The notes: generated by a model not told the origin, from the sequence alone. Shown: positions 1 through 9,382, counted from the first letter of the stretch. The stretch is 44,149 nt of DNA from Chryseobacterium sp. 39-10 (GCA_001898255.1 MKTK01000007.1:128746-172894); one strand, 5' to 3'. Translations and numbers: made by a program.

Positions 1-1420
1 CCATCATCGCTGCTTTACCAGGCACTTTAAACATGAAACTGTTTACAGTGAAGCTCACAGGGAAATCAAAATCTGGCATATCTGCAGATACGTGCTGATT
101 CGGAATTGAACTTGCTGGCATGGAAACCACAGTTTTTCCTTGAATTTGCCCCACTGGCGGTGGAACGTTTTTAATTCTGAAATCAAAGGCCTGCGAAATA
201 ACTCCTCCTTTAGGATCTTTTCCTGAAATCGTTAACTTTACTGTAGAACCGGCTCCCGGAGAAACAATCCATTTACCGCCGCTTCCACTTACAGAAGCAC
301 CAGCTGCAGAAAGTGAAATTCCTGACATATCAGCTCCTAAAATTGAACCTGAAACCGGGTTTGGTAAACCACGATACAATACATTCATCTTATCTGCCGT
401 TACAATTGCACCTTTTTGTGCCTTAAGCTCCTGCGCACCGGCAATTACTTTATAAGTATGGTCGTAAGGAAGTTCTACTACCTTTCCGTTCACATCAGTA
501 AACGAAATTTTTCCGCTGAATTTATGGTCACCCAAAGCGCTGGTATTCAAATTCGCACTACCTTGCCCATTTTGTACAGTTAAACCAGGCATTGAAAGTC
601 CGGGAACATTGCTAGAATAGTTTCCAATCGACACTTTACCCTGAGCTGTTTCACCCTGAATTACAGTTGTAGGGGCAGAAACAATCGCTTGATAAGCATC
701 AAACTTGATGTCTGCATCCACTTTTTCCTGAAGCATACTCATCAACGCATCCGACTGCAGGTTTCTTGCTTCACTCTGGATCACCTCCAAGTTAGAAAGC
801 GCAGCAATAAGTGGCTGACCGTAGAATTTATACTGTAACCAGTTTTTGTTTTTGATGGTTTGTCCCTTTGGAAATTCAGTGGCTAAGTTTTTATTGGCTC
901 TAGGAATCAACGATTTCTTAAGATCAGGGTTTGCACTGAAAGTTTGATCGATGTATACTCTTAAGGCCTCCATTTTACCTTTTAATTCAACCGCGGTTTT
1001 AGATGGTTTATTTTCATCCGAACCATCGAAGAATTTTTTGGAAGACGATTCAGTGCTGTTCAGTGCCACAAAGTTATCTTGTACATCTGCACCTTCCTGA
1101 TAATCTGACTTTTTCTTCAAATCGGATTTTACACCTTCGATGAAGGATACCAAATCATTGGCTTTGGCTTTCAAACCGCGATACTCTTCCAAAGGTTTTT
1201 GGTAAGTTTCGGGTGTATTGGCCGCCTTTGCTTCTAAAGTTTTTTCAAAAATTTTATCGTTTTTCTCTTCTACCAAACCTCTTGTATCCGTTAATGTTTG
1301 GTTGGTATCGTTGTATGAGCGGATGATTTCCTGATCGATCTGCATTGCCAACATTGCAATGAAGACCAGGTACATCAGGTTGATCATCTTCTGACGAGGG
1401 GTTTGTTTTCCTTGTGCCAT
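1..1420 (-). CDS. gldM: GldM, gliding motility / type IX secretion motor protein (C-terminus cut by window edge)
   Basis: Inner-membrane protein that spans the periplasm. With GldL it forms the proton-driven motor of the type IX secretion system (T9SS) and touches the GldK/GldN outer ring (family knowledge). The reading frame starts at ATG 1420 (MAQGKQTPRQKMINLMYLVF) and stays open to the window edge, giving about 473 codons. A short cytoplasmic start is followed by one membrane helix at about residues 11-27, then a helical segment, then repeated beta-rich domains with many Gly, Ser and Pro, as in GldM. Full-length GldM proteins are a little longer than 500 residues, so only the last domain is missing. 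It lies 54 bp downstream of gldL in the gldK-gldL-gldM order, and gldN would be expected beyond position 1. Confidence 0.95.
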   Translation of the reverse strand, partial: MAQGKQTPRQKMINLMYLVFIAMLAMQIDQEIIRSYNDTNQTLTDTRGLVEEKNDKIFEKTLEAKAANTPETYQKPLEEYRGLKAKANDLVSFIEGVKSDLKKKSDYQEGADVQDNFVALNSTESSSKKFFDGSDENKPSKTAVELKGKMEALRVYIDQTFSANPDLKKSLIPRANKNLATEFPKGQTIKNKNWLQYKFYGQPLIAALSNLEVIQSEARNLQSDALMSMLQEKVDADIKFDAYQAIVSAPTTVIQGETAQGKVSIGNYSSNVPGLSMPGLTVQNGQGSANLNTSALGDHKFSGKISFTDVNGKVVELPYDHTYKVIAGAQELKAQKGAIVTADKMNVLYRGLPNPVSGSILGADMSGISLSAAGASVSGSGGKWIVSPGAGSTVKLTISGKDPKGGVISQAFDFRIKNVPPPVGQIQGKTVVSMPASSIPNQHVSADMPDFDFPVSFTVNSFMFKVPGKAAMM

Positions 1421-1474
1421 TTCTTTTTTTAGTAAATTTTGTTAATAATCAATAATTATAGAATGGTTAGAAAA

Positions 1475-2161
1475 CTATGCTTTCATTGCGCTAAGCATAC
1501 CGCCGTAAACTCTGTTAAGATTATTGAGGTTAGAAGTTAATCCTGCTAATTCTTCATTAAATTTTTCTGAGTGAGCTGCAGATTTCTGCATATCCTCCAC
1601 ATATTTTTTGCTATACTCTGTTTGCTCTTTTCCATGAGCCAACTGTAGTGCGTACAAAGCATTCATGCTTTCAAGGTGACTTGATGCCAACAACAATTGC
1701 TCGTTGTATTTGTTGGTAGAAGCAGAAACGTCTACTGTTTGGTTGATTTGATCTACAGAACTTGAAAACTTATCAATTCCGCTTCTTAATCTTTCAAACA
1801 GATTTACATCCAGTTTAGCATCAGCAAGCATTTTGTCTAATTTATCAGACAACGATGTTTCCAATTCTTGCACTTCAGCAGACTTAAAACCAACTGAGGA
1901 ATGTTTTGGATTGGGCTTAGCATCTTTGTCTAAAAGTTCGGGATACACATTTTCCCATGCATAAGATTCCTCGCTCTTCGGTGCATCAAATGCGAAAATA
2001 ATGAAGATGATGGCCTCCGTCACAAGACCCATAGCCAACACCATATTCCCTGAAATGCCAAACAAGCTCCAGTGGGTTAGTTTGAATAATGCTCCTAAAA
2101 TTACGATGGCTGCACCAATGGAGTAGATAAAATTGTACGTAGCTTCTTTAGTCTTGAACAT
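1475..2161 (-). CDS. gldL: GldL, type IX secretion / gliding motor inner-membrane protein
   Basis: Cytoplasmic-membrane partner of GldM in the T9SS motor; the two GldL helices are thought to conduct the protons that drive it (family knowledge). The 228-residue protein has two hydrophobic helices near the N-terminus (about residues 10-28 and 39-58, the second followed by FAFDAPKSEE). A long cytoplasmic tail follows, predicted to be helical or coiled coil from its heptad-like Leu/Val spacing. A Glu (VTEAIIF) sits inside the second helix, as in the family. Start ATG at 2161 follows gldK by 39 bp, so the three gld genes are probably one transcript. Length is normal and nothing looks disrupted. 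Confidence 0.95.
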   Translation of the reverse strand: MFKTKEATYNFIYSIGAAIVILGALFKLTHWSLFGISGNMVLAMGLVTEAIIFIIFAFDAPKSEESYAWENVYPELLDKDAKPNPKHSSVGFKSAEVQELETSLSDKLDKMLADAKLDVNLFERLRSGIDKFSSSVDQINQTVDVSASTNKYNEQLLLASSHLESMNALYALQLAHGKEQTEYSKKYVEDMQKSAAHSEKFNEELAGLTSNLNNLNRVYGGMLSAMKA

Positions 2162-2200
2162 GTTCTTTGAATTTTTTAATAGTTAAATTATTGTTTGTTT

Positions 2201-3622
2201 TTATTTGGTTCTTTTTTTAAATTTTGCAGTTCCTTCCGGAATATCCTGCACGGTTCTGAAACCGATATAACTTCTGGCAGAATCTTTTCTTTCGTAATCT
2301 CTTGCGCCTGTCATCAGTAAGTATCCCACATCTTTCCAAGATCCTCCTCGAACGGTTTTTCTGGGCTCCCGGTATGCCTGATTAGACAAATAAGGATTTA
2401 AAGTAGATGCAAACTGATAGGTAGAATTATTGTAAGGAGACTCGGTCCATTCTGCCACATTACCTGCCATGTCATACAAGCCATATCCGTTCTTAGGGAA
2501 CTTCTTCACTGGTGCGGTATAGGTATAGGTTCCTTTCTTTTCGTCTTCTATATAATTACCTCTTTTCGGTTTAAAGTTGGCCAAGTAACAACCTCTATCA
2601 TCCTGCAGATAAGGTCCGCCCCATGGATAAGTGGCATTTTCTTGCCCTCCTCTTGCGGCATATTCCCACTCTGCTTCAGTTGGTAGACGAAATGCCATTG
2701 GTTTTTGCTTTTTCTTCTTTTGGCTTTCGTTCCAGTCCGACTTTCTTTTGGTTCTGTAATTACAAAATGCTCTGGCCTGATCCCAAGTAACCCCTACAAC
2801 CGGATAGTTTTTATAAGCGCTGTGCCAAAAATAGCCATCGTAAAGTGGCTCATTATAAGCATAATTAAAATCTTTAATCCATACGGTAGTATCGGGATAT
2901 ACAGCAATACTCTCCTTTTTAAGGTAGTTAGAACCTCTGGATTTATCTTTTACAGCCGTCTCAATATCTTCCCAATTGTAAGCGTATTTTAGTTTTCGGC
3001 TGTCGATAATTCTTTCGTTATTGATTCGTTCAGCTTGTGGAATGTACATCGATTCTAAAATCTCAGCATACTGAGCATCCGGATAATCGGAAGTTTTCCA
3101 ACGTAGCGGCACAGACCAATCTAGTTTCTTAGATTCGTTATATCCATCTCTTCCTCCCTGCGATTCCATAAATTCTTGATAGGCATTCTTGGTGTCTCCA
3201 CCTTTTTTAGAAGCATAGGCAAAATCGCCAATTGAAGCTCCGTCACCAGAACTTCCTCCATCGCCAGCAGCTTCTGCAAGCAAGGTACGCGCAATAGAAT
3301 CCCTTACATAATTAATAAATTCTCTGTATTCTGCATTTGTAATTTCAGTTTCATCCATAAAGAAGGAAGAAACAGTCACTGTTTTTAGGTTGGCTTTTTC
3401 TGGTGTATTGGTGAAATCTTGGTCAGCTAATCCCATCACATAAGAACCTGCAGGGATGGCTACCATTCCATAGGGTCTTTCTGCGACAAAAGATTTTTTG
3501 CTTCCGGTAGGTACCAATTCTCCCTTTGTTTTTGAGCCGGGCCGTCCTGCAGAAGACCCACCACGTTTGGAACAAGAAATAATTACAGTTGCGGATAATA
3601 ATACAAGAAATATTCTTTTCAT
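2201..3622 (-). CDS. gldK: GldK, T9SS outer-membrane ring lipoprotein (formylglycine-generating-enzyme fold)
   Basis: Lipoprotein that forms a periplasmic ring with GldN under the outer membrane in the type IX secretion system. The 473-residue sequence opens with a lipoprotein signal (MKRIFLVLLSATVIISC, lipidated Cys17) and a Ser/Gly/Lys-rich linker. An FGE-sulfatase/SUMF1-type domain follows from about residue 50 to the end: AIPAGSYVMG, MDETEITNAEYREF, FRLPTEAEWEYAARGG, YGLYDMAGNVAEWTES, VRGGSWKD, YIGFRTV. GldK uses this fold structurally, not as an oxidase. It is the first gene of the gldK-gldL-gldM set. A 111-bp AT-rich gap separates it from glmS upstream, where its promoter probably lies; I see only weak box matches there. 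Confidence 0.95.
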   Translation of the reverse strand: MKRIFLVLLSATVIISCSKRGGSSAGRPGSKTKGELVPTGSKKSFVAERPYGMVAIPAGSYVMGLADQDFTNTPEKANLKTVTVSSFFMDETEITNAEYREFINYVRDSIARTLLAEAAGDGGSSGDGASIGDFAYASKKGGDTKNAYQEFMESQGGRDGYNESKKLDWSVPLRWKTSDYPDAQYAEILESMYIPQAERINNERIIDSRKLKYAYNWEDIETAVKDKSRGSNYLKKESIAVYPDTTVWIKDFNYAYNEPLYDGYFWHSAYKNYPVVGVTWDQARAFCNYRTKRKSDWNESQKKKKQKPMAFRLPTEAEWEYAARGGQENATYPWGGPYLQDDRGCYLANFKPKRGNYIEDEKKGTYTYTAPVKKFPKNGYGLYDMAGNVAEWTESPYNNSTYQFASTLNPYLSNQAYREPRKTVRGGSWKDVGYLLMTGARDYERKDSARSYIGFRTVQDIPEGTAKFKKRTK

Positions 3623-3733
3623 GCTATTTTTTGAAATTAAGCGGTAAATATATAATTTTTTGAAAAAACAATCATTGATTTTTTTGCAAAACGCAGAAAA
3701 CTTTGGATTATTTTATGATTTGTAGCAATTTTT

Positions 3734-5584
3734 TTACTCAACAGTCACTGACTTGGCGAGATTCCTTGGCTGATCTACATTAGCACCTCTGAAAACTGCG
3801 ATGTAATATGCCAGCAATTGCAAAGGAACCGATGCCACAATGGGTGAAAAACATTCCGAAGTTTCTGGGAATTCAATCACGTAATCTGCCATATCTGCCA
3901 CTTGGGTATCTCCACGGTTTACTACCGCAATTACTTTCCCTTTTCTGGCTTTAATTTCCTGCACATTACTCACAATTTTATCATAGTGGCCTTGTTTTGG
4001 TGCTATAATAACAATCGGCATATTTTCATCGATCAATGCAATAGGGCCATGTTTCATTTCGGCTGCAGGATATCCTTCTGCGTGGATGTAAGAAATCTCT
4101 TTTAGTTTAAGTGCGCCTTCCAATGCAGCAGGGAAATTATACCCTCTACCCAAATAAAGGAAGTTCTGTGCATCAACAAACTTTCTGGCTATTTCCTTTG
4201 TGATTTGATGTGTACCTTCTAAAACCTCTTCCACTTTCTGAGGAATGGTATCCAACTCGGTAATAAGCCGCATAAATTCCTGATTGCTTAGATGACCATT
4301 GTGCTTTCCTAATTTCAAAGCAATAAGTGCTAATATGGTAAGTTGAGCTGTAAATGCTTTGGTAGAAGCTACGCCAATTTCAGGTCCTGCATGGGTGTAA
4401 GAACCAGCATCGGTAATACGTGCAATAGACGAATCAACTACGTTGCAAATTCCATAAATAAATGCTCCTTTTTCTTTAGCCATCTTAATGGCTGCCATGG
4501 TATCAGCCGTTTCACCCGATTGGGAAATGGCAATCACGATATCTTTCTCCGTAATAATCGGATTTCTATATCTAAATTCGGAGGCATATTCCACTTCCAC
4601 AGGAATTCTCGCAAACTCTTCGATTAGATATTCTCCTATCAATCCCGCATGCCAAGAAGTACCACACGCTATGATGGTGATTTTTTGTGCCTGATTAATT
4701 CGCTCTAAGTGATCCCAAATACCGGCCATCTTAATAATTCCCTCATCTACCAGCAGTCTTCCACGCAAGGTATCAAGGATTGATTTGGGCTGTTCGAAAA
4801 TCTCTTTCAACATAAAATGTTCGTAACCGCCTTTTTCTATTTGTTCCAAGCTCAACTTAAGTTCCTGGATTTGAGGCGTTATTTTTACATTGTCTTTAAT
4901 GTTTCGGATGTCCACTCCTTTTTCCAATGAGATCGTGGCCATGTGTCCTTCTTCTAGGTACACAGCTTCTTTGGTAAATTCCACAAAAGGTGAAGCATCA
5001 GAAGCAATAAAATATTCGTTATTTCCTAAACCAATAGCCAATGGAGAACCTAATCTCGCCACCACCAAAACACCTGGGAAATCGTCATGCAAAACCGTTA
5101 TGGCGTAGGCACCATATACTTCATTCAGTGCAGATCTTACTGCCGTAGGGAAATCCATTTCTGGATGCGTATCCATGAAATATTGGATAAGATTCACCAG
5201 CACTTCGGTATCGGTTTCAGATTTAAATGTAAATCCTTTCTCGGTAAGCATAATCTTCAATACATCGTAGTTTTCGATGATCCCGTTATGAACCAAAGCA
5301 ATTTTACCATTATTTGATAGATGCGGATGCGAGTTGTTATCGCTCGGGACACCATGGGTTGCCCATCGCGTATGCCCCATTCCAACGTGAGCTCTGCCTA
5401 CAAAATCTTTGGAAATTGCGACTAAATCATCGACTTTTCCTTTGGTTTTCGCCACATCAAAATGGTGAGGTTGTTCCAGCACCACTCCAGCACTGTCATA
5501 TCCTCGGTATTCTAACCGTCGGAGCCCGTTAATGACTACCTGATAGGCATCCTGAAAACCTGTGTATCCTACAATTCCACACAT
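3734..5584 (-). CDS. glmS: Glutamine--fructose-6-phosphate aminotransferase (isomerizing)
   Basis: Makes glucosamine-6-phosphate from fructose-6-phosphate and glutamine, the entry step to UDP-GlcNAc for peptidoglycan and LPS. At 616 residues it has the usual GlmS length. The N-terminal glutaminase domain has the catalytic Cys2 (MCGIVGYTG) plus HTRWATHG, HNGIIENY and DTEVL. Two SIS sugar-isomerase domains follow, with IACGTSWHAG and ISQSGETADT in the first and YLGRGYNFPAALEGALKLKE in the second. The C-terminus ends in NLAKSVTVE, as in the family. It follows the DUF4270 gene by 15 bp and probably shares its transcript. I saw no glmS ribozyme in the short upstream gap, as expected outside Bacillota. 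Confidence 0.98.
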   Translation of the reverse strand: MCGIVGYTGFQDAYQVVINGLRRLEYRGYDSAGVVLEQPHHFDVAKTKGKVDDLVAISKDFVGRAHVGMGHTRWATHGVPSDNNSHPHLSNNGKIALVHNGIIENYDVLKIMLTEKGFTFKSETDTEVLVNLIQYFMDTHPEMDFPTAVRSALNEVYGAYAITVLHDDFPGVLVVARLGSPLAIGLGNNEYFIASDASPFVEFTKEAVYLEEGHMATISLEKGVDIRNIKDNVKITPQIQELKLSLEQIEKGGYEHFMLKEIFEQPKSILDTLRGRLLVDEGIIKMAGIWDHLERINQAQKITIIACGTSWHAGLIGEYLIEEFARIPVEVEYASEFRYRNPIITEKDIVIAISQSGETADTMAAIKMAKEKGAFIYGICNVVDSSIARITDAGSYTHAGPEIGVASTKAFTAQLTILALIALKLGKHNGHLSNQEFMRLITELDTIPQKVEEVLEGTHQITKEIARKFVDAQNFLYLGRGYNFPAALEGALKLKEISYIHAEGYPAAEMKHGPIALIDENMPIVIIAPKQGHYDKIVSNVQEIKARKGKVIAVVNRGDTQVADMADYVIEFPETSECFSPIVASVPLQLLAYYIAVFRGANVDQPRNLAKSVTVE

Positions 5585-5599
5585 ATACTTAATAATTTT

Positions 5600-7183
5600 T
5601 TATAATTTTTTACCGTATCTCACAATCAGTTTTGCACTATTTGCATTCTGGGCATCGGTTCCCACAATTACTGCACGATTCGGCGTGTATGATCTGTTAT
5701 TAAAATTCTGGGCACCGTATGAGCTGTAAGTTGTTCCGTACAAAACTCCGGATGCATCAGTAGTATAGCTACCGACATTCAAGATGAAATCTTTGTTGGT
5801 GGCTTTATTCTCAATAATATCTTTAAAAGTTTGAGTAATCCCTATGTCATAATATGCCGGGTTGTGGTTGAGTTCATAAGGTTTAACCAAGAGAAAATTC
5901 CCGGAATAACCTAAAGCCGACATATCCGCCATGAAGCTATAAAAATCCTGAAAGGTACCATCATCCTTCACTTCCCTTTGTCTTACCAGGAAGTTTCTGG
6001 GTTTCTCATAGGTATTGTTCCAAGTGTTCAGGTCGGTATAAATCCTCAGCTTGGCCGTTACAATTCCTATTTTATTATTATTGTAGAGATTCCTTAATTC
6101 ATCAATTTTTGTTGCAGGAATTCTGATTCCTACACCTCCACCACCCATTCCTTGGGCATAAATTCGAAGATCACCATTTTGTCGATTAGGATTGTTTAAC
6201 GCTGCGTAAGACGGGGTATTGCCACGTTGAAATTCAATGTGGCTATAATGAACATTGCTTGCTCCCATATCAAGCGAGAACTGGCTAGGTACACGAGTGG
6301 TGACACCGTTCGCTACATTATCTTTCTTATAATAAAGTTTAAGGGTAACAGAATTGGGGCTGAACTTAAATAAATAACCATCATTTTCATCCACCGAAAT
6401 TTTCATCCCTTTCATGTATCGAATGAATGAGGCCACATCTGCCAACTCGGGCGAACTTGCTTTTTTAATGATATTATTCTGGAAATAGGCACTGTCCATT
6501 TTCACTCTAAGAGAAGTAGCAATATCTAAAAGAGAACTGTTATCAGATTTTTTAGTTACTTGCACCAAGTTAACATCACCTTTAAAAACTGTTGATCCCA
6601 GCAAAGCTCCGGTACCCACAACTTTGTCTGAATAAAACTTTTCCGCACGGCTGTAAAGAAAATCGGTCACTTCATGAACTTTGATATTGAACACCGTTTT
6701 GCCGCCAATCTTGGTATTTCCGTATTTTTTCACAGGATAGGTGCTCACCACTTTTTTTGCGGGAACGGCTCCATCAGGAAAAATATAATTTTCATTCGTT
6801 GTTGTAGTTGCAGAATCTATCCGGAAATTGGGGACAATGGACAAAACAGCAGAATCCAGCACAGGGTTGGCTCCAAAATCCGGAGCATAGGAAGAAAGAC
6901 GAACCTGAGTGACATACGCAGATTTCTGCAGACCAAACTGCGAATCTTTGAAAGCTCCCAATACCACACTATCGGCCTGTATTCCGTCTGTTCGAATCCT
7001 CAATGAATCGTTATTATAGACATTATAAGCAATCACTGGACTTACATCATCGATCCCTTCTGCACCGTTCTGAAAAAATTGAGAACCCAACATATCAGCA
7101 TCAGATTCACAACTGATTAGGGTTAAACTTCCAATCGCTAATAAAGCAACAATATTGAATAGTTTCTTGATATCCTTTAACAT
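5600..7183 (-). CDS. DUF4270 family outer-membrane lipoprotein, function unknown
   Basis: A 527-residue lipoprotein with signal peptide and lipobox ending in Cys25 (LTLISC), followed by ESDADMLGSQFF. The body is beta-rich, with a duplicated look of the segments describing externally exposed strands, and matches my memory of the DUF4270 family found throughout Flavobacteriia (DSVVLGAFKDSQFG, LDSAVLSI, KLIVRYGK at the end). No catalytic motif is visible and the function is unknown. The gene sits 16 bp after the GlgA-like gene and 15 bp before glmS, an arrangement I recall as conserved in related genomes. This suggests an envelope or cell-surface role tied to sugar supply, which is inference only. 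Confidence 0.85.
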   Translation of the reverse strand: MLKDIKKLFNIVALLAIGSLTLISCESDADMLGSQFFQNGAEGIDDVSPVIAYNVYNNDSLRIRTDGIQADSVVLGAFKDSQFGLQKSAYVTQVRLSSYAPDFGANPVLDSAVLSIVPNFRIDSATTTTNENYIFPDGAVPAKKVVSTYPVKKYGNTKIGGKTVFNIKVHEVTDFLYSRAEKFYSDKVVGTGALLGSTVFKGDVNLVQVTKKSDNSSLLDIATSLRVKMDSAYFQNNIIKKASSPELADVASFIRYMKGMKISVDENDGYLFKFSPNSVTLKLYYKKDNVANGVTTRVPSQFSLDMGASNVHYSHIEFQRGNTPSYAALNNPNRQNGDLRIYAQGMGGGGVGIRIPATKIDELRNLYNNNKIGIVTAKLRIYTDLNTWNNTYEKPRNFLVRQREVKDDGTFQDFYSFMADMSALGYSGNFLLVKPYELNHNPAYYDIGITQTFKDIIENKATNKDFILNVGSYTTDASGVLYGTTYSSYGAQNFNNRSYTPNRAVIVGTDAQNANSAKLIVRYGKKL

Positions 7184-7199
7184 TAATTTTTAATTGAAT

Positions 7200-7970
7200 T
7201 TAGTATAATTGGTCGATCGAGTCTGCGTCTATGTATTCCGATTTGGAAACTGGGGTTTTGTCGTATGCTGCACTAAGAGAGTCGATTAGAAACTCATCAC
7301 CTTTTACAACCGTATCCACCAGATCCATGCTCTCGATGATAAGATTATGAAAACTCGGATTTTTAAACGCGTTAAGATTTGAAATATTGTCGAAGTTCAT
7401 TTTTTCTTCTACCGATTCGCTCAGTGCCATGTCTTCTTCATTATAAACCGAAAGCACAAGTTTAGAATCGTTGAAATAAGAATCATTCTTATAGAAAGTT
7501 TTGAGGTAAATAGGAATCATGCTCGCCATCCATCCGTTCAGGTGAATGACATCAGGCACCCAATTGAGTTTCTTGATGGTTTCCAGCACTCCTCTTGCAA
7601 AAAAAATAGCACGCTCATCATTGTCTTCAAACGGTTGCCCGCTATCGTCCGTATAATATTGTTTCCTTTTAAAATACTCTTCATTATCAATAAAATAGAC
7701 CTGAAGACGTTCACCCGGAAGTGACGCTACCTTAATAATAAGTGGCTGGTCCAGATCATTGATAATAATATTCATCCCGGAAAGCCGAATCACTTCATGT
7801 AATTGGAACTTGCGCTCACTAATTTGCCCAAAGCGGGGCATAAATACACGAACGTCATTTCCTTCCTGATGCATTTTCAGAGCCATTTTGCTCACCATTG
7901 TTGCCATATTGCTGTCTTCCTGATAAGGGGACATTTCCGTGGTAACATATAAAATTTTTTGGTTCGGCAT
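7200..7970 (-). CDS. Half-length glycogen/starch-synthase-like protein (GT5 N-terminal domain only)
   Basis: A 256-residue protein resembling only the N-terminal Rossmann domain of glycogen synthase GlgA: KILYVTTEMSPY at the start, then NDVRVFMPRFG, VYFIDNEEYF, DVIHLNGWMAS. Full GlgA has about 470-480 residues and a second domain that binds the nucleotide; that domain is absent. The ADP-glucose motif KTGG, expected right after the first strand, is replaced by QEDSNMA. ATG 7970 is preferred over the in-frame TTG at 8015, because that TTG is part of a -7 promoter box. The gene is first of three (then DUF4270, glmS) and divergent from panC. Catalysis as a glycogen synthase is unlikely; a binding or regulatory role is possible. 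Confidence 0.8.
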   Translation of the reverse strand: MPNQKILYVTTEMSPYQEDSNMATMVSKMALKMHQEGNDVRVFMPRFGQISERKFQLHEVIRLSGMNIIINDLDQPLIIKVASLPGERLQVYFIDNEEYFKRKQYYTDDSGQPFEDNDERAIFFARGVLETIKKLNWVPDVIHLNGWMASMIPIYLKTFYKNDSYFNDSKLVLSVYNEEDMALSESVEEKMNFDNISNLNAFKNPSFHNLIIESMDLVDTVVKGDEFLIDSLSAAYDKTPVSKSEYIDADSIDQLY

Positions 7971-8012
7971 AAATTCGATCTTCTTGTTTTTGGAGCAGAA
8001 TATTCTACAGTG

Positions 8013-8020
8013 CAAAATTA
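8013..8020 (-). promoter_or_regulatory. -7 promoter box for the glgA-like/DUF4270/glmS operon
   Basis: The minus strand reads TAATTTTG followed by CA, an exact match to the Bacteroidota -7 consensus TAnnTTTG. Transcription would start about 36 bases before the ATG at 7970. No clear -33 TTTG is visible. Confidence 0.55.
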
Positions 8021-8181
8021 CAAAATTTTAAGCGAATATTTTTTAATTAATAAATTTTAATAATAAACAACATCACTTACCATTTTTTCAATAAAAAACC
8101 ATCCTTTGGCCATCGACATTTTCTAGCAAATCAATCATTTTTTAAAGAATTTGATTACTTTTACAAGGATATATACACGCT

Positions 8182-9030
8182 ATGGAAATTTTCAGAAGCC
8201 GGCAAACCCTCCGGAATTACATCGAAAGACAAAAAGAAATGGGAAAAAAAATCGGGTTTGCGCCCACCATGGGTGCTTTGCACAAAGGGCACTTATCTCT
8301 GTACGAAGTGGCAAGAAAAGAGAACGATCTCGTCATTTCTTCCATATTTGTAAACCCAACACAATTCAACAATCAAGAAGACCTTGAAAAATATCCCCGA
8401 AATGTGGAGAACGATCTCAAAATTCTAAACAAAAGCGGATGGGTTGATGCCGTATATGTGCCGGAAGTAACGGATATTTACCCTCAGGGGCTGGAAAGCA
8501 AATCGTACGATTTTCAAGGATTGGAAGAAGAGATGGAAGGCAAATCCAGACCAGGGCATTTCGACGGAGTTGGAACAGTGGTGGAAGAACTTCTACGCCA
8601 AGTACAGCCTGACAATGCTTATTTTGGCGAGAAAGATTATCAGCAGTTGGCTATCATCAAAAAACTCGTTGAAACCTTGAAACTGCCCATTAAAATTCAT
8701 GGTGTTGCTATTTATCGTGAAGAAAGTGGTTTGGCTATGAGTTCCAGAAACGAGCGCTTGAGCAGCTCACAAAAAGACGCTGCCAAAATTATTCACCAAA
8801 CATTATTAAAGGTAAACGACTGGTTCCGGGTGATTACAATTCACGAAATTGAAGATCGGGTAAAAGACATTTTCGAAAACGAAAAAGGCATGCAACTAGA
8901 GTATTTCGAAATTGCCGAGGAAGCCACCTTAAAAAAAACAGACTTTTTCTATAAAGATCGAGATTACCGTGCCTTCATTGTGGTGCATGTAGGAGACGTA
9001 CGACTCATCGACAATCTTCATCTGGACTGA
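8182..9030 (+). CDS. panC: Pantothenate synthetase (pantoate--beta-alanine ligase)
   Basis: Joins pantoate and beta-alanine with ATP to make pantothenate, the precursor of coenzyme A. At 282 residues it has the family length. Motifs seen: FAPTMGALHKGHLSLY (the HxGH nucleotide-binding signature), SIFVNPTQFN, YPRN, RPGHFDGVGTVV, FGEKDYQQLAII and AMSSRNERL (the KMSKS-like loop). The ATG at 8182 begins MEIFRSRQTL as in relatives. Upstream, TACTTTTA at 8156-8163 is one base off the -7 box. The gene is divergent from the GlgA-like operon. It ends just before a hairpin whose T-run lies on the opposite strand, so panC and the tRNA operon converge. Confidence 0.97.
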   Translation: MEIFRSRQTLRNYIERQKEMGKKIGFAPTMGALHKGHLSLYEVARKENDLVISSIFVNPTQFNNQEDLEKYPRNVENDLKILNKSGWVDAVYVPEVTDIYPQGLESKSYDFQGLEEEMEGKSRPGHFDGVGTVVEELLRQVQPDNAYFGEKDYQQLAIIKKLVETLKLPIKIHGVAIYREESGLAMSSRNERLSSSQKDAAKIIHQTLLKVNDWFRVITIHEIEDRVKDIFENEKGMQLEYFEIAEEATLKKTDFFYKDRDYRAFIVVHVGDVRLIDNLHLD

Positions 9031-9031
9031 T

Positions 9032-9064
9032 AAAAAAACGGTGGTCTTTTTGCAAAGACCACCG
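9032..9064 (-). terminator. Rho-independent terminator of the tRNA operon
   Basis: An 11-bp perfect stem (9039-9049 with 9054-9064, loop ttgc) is followed on the minus strand by seven T residues (9032-9038). The plus strand has no T-run after it. It therefore terminates the tRNA transcript, and may only weakly stop panC readthrough. Confidence 0.8.
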
Positions 9065-9117
9065 AACACCAAATCACAAAATATTAATATGAAAAAAATA
9101 CTCCTAAGAGTAATTTG

Positions 9118-9190
9118 TGACCTGGCTGGGATTCGAACCCAGGACCCATACATTAAAAGTGTATTGCTCTACCAGCTGAGCTACCAGGTC
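9118..9190 (-). tRNA. tRNA-Lys (anticodon TTT), copy 1
   Basis: A 73-nt cloverleaf with discriminator A. Acceptor stem GACCTGG pairs with CCAGGTC; the D arm reads GCTCAGCTGGTAGAGC; the anticodon stem ATACA/TGTAT carries loop CTTTTAA, giving anticodon TTT; the T arm is CTGGG-TTCGAAT-CCCAG. CCA is not encoded (the DNA continues CAA). The gene is identical over its whole length to the copy at 9383-9455 and is third in the transcript. Confidence 0.97.
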
Positions 9191-9262
9191 ATTGAAAATT
9201 AGAGATTTATCGCTAAACACTTTAAAAACAGTGTTCAACCATCCATCTTCAATGAAGATAAG

Positions 9263-9345
9263 TGCCTGCGACTGGACTCGAACCAGCACATCCGTAGGAA
9301 ACCACCCCCTCAAGATGGCGTGTCTACCAATTTCACCACGCAGGC
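9263..9345 (-). tRNA. tRNA-Leu (anticodon GAG)
   Basis: An 83-nt class II tRNA with a long variable arm. Acceptor GCCTGCG pairs with CGCAGGC, discriminator A. The D arm is GTGAAATTGGTAGACAC. Anticodon stem CCATC/GGTGG encloses loop TTGAGGG, giving anticodon GAG (leucine, reads CUC/CUU). The T arm is GCTGG-TTCGAGT-CCAGT. It lies between two identical tRNA-Lys genes in one transcript. Confidence 0.95.
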
Positions 9346-9382
9346 AAAAAAAAACCGTAATAGTTACGGATATTTTTTGCTG

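Noticed and set aside
3623-3733. glmS ribozyme or riboswitch near glmS or gldK
   Set aside because: The gaps are short, AT-rich and show no conserved fold; glmS ribozymes are not expected in Bacteroidota.
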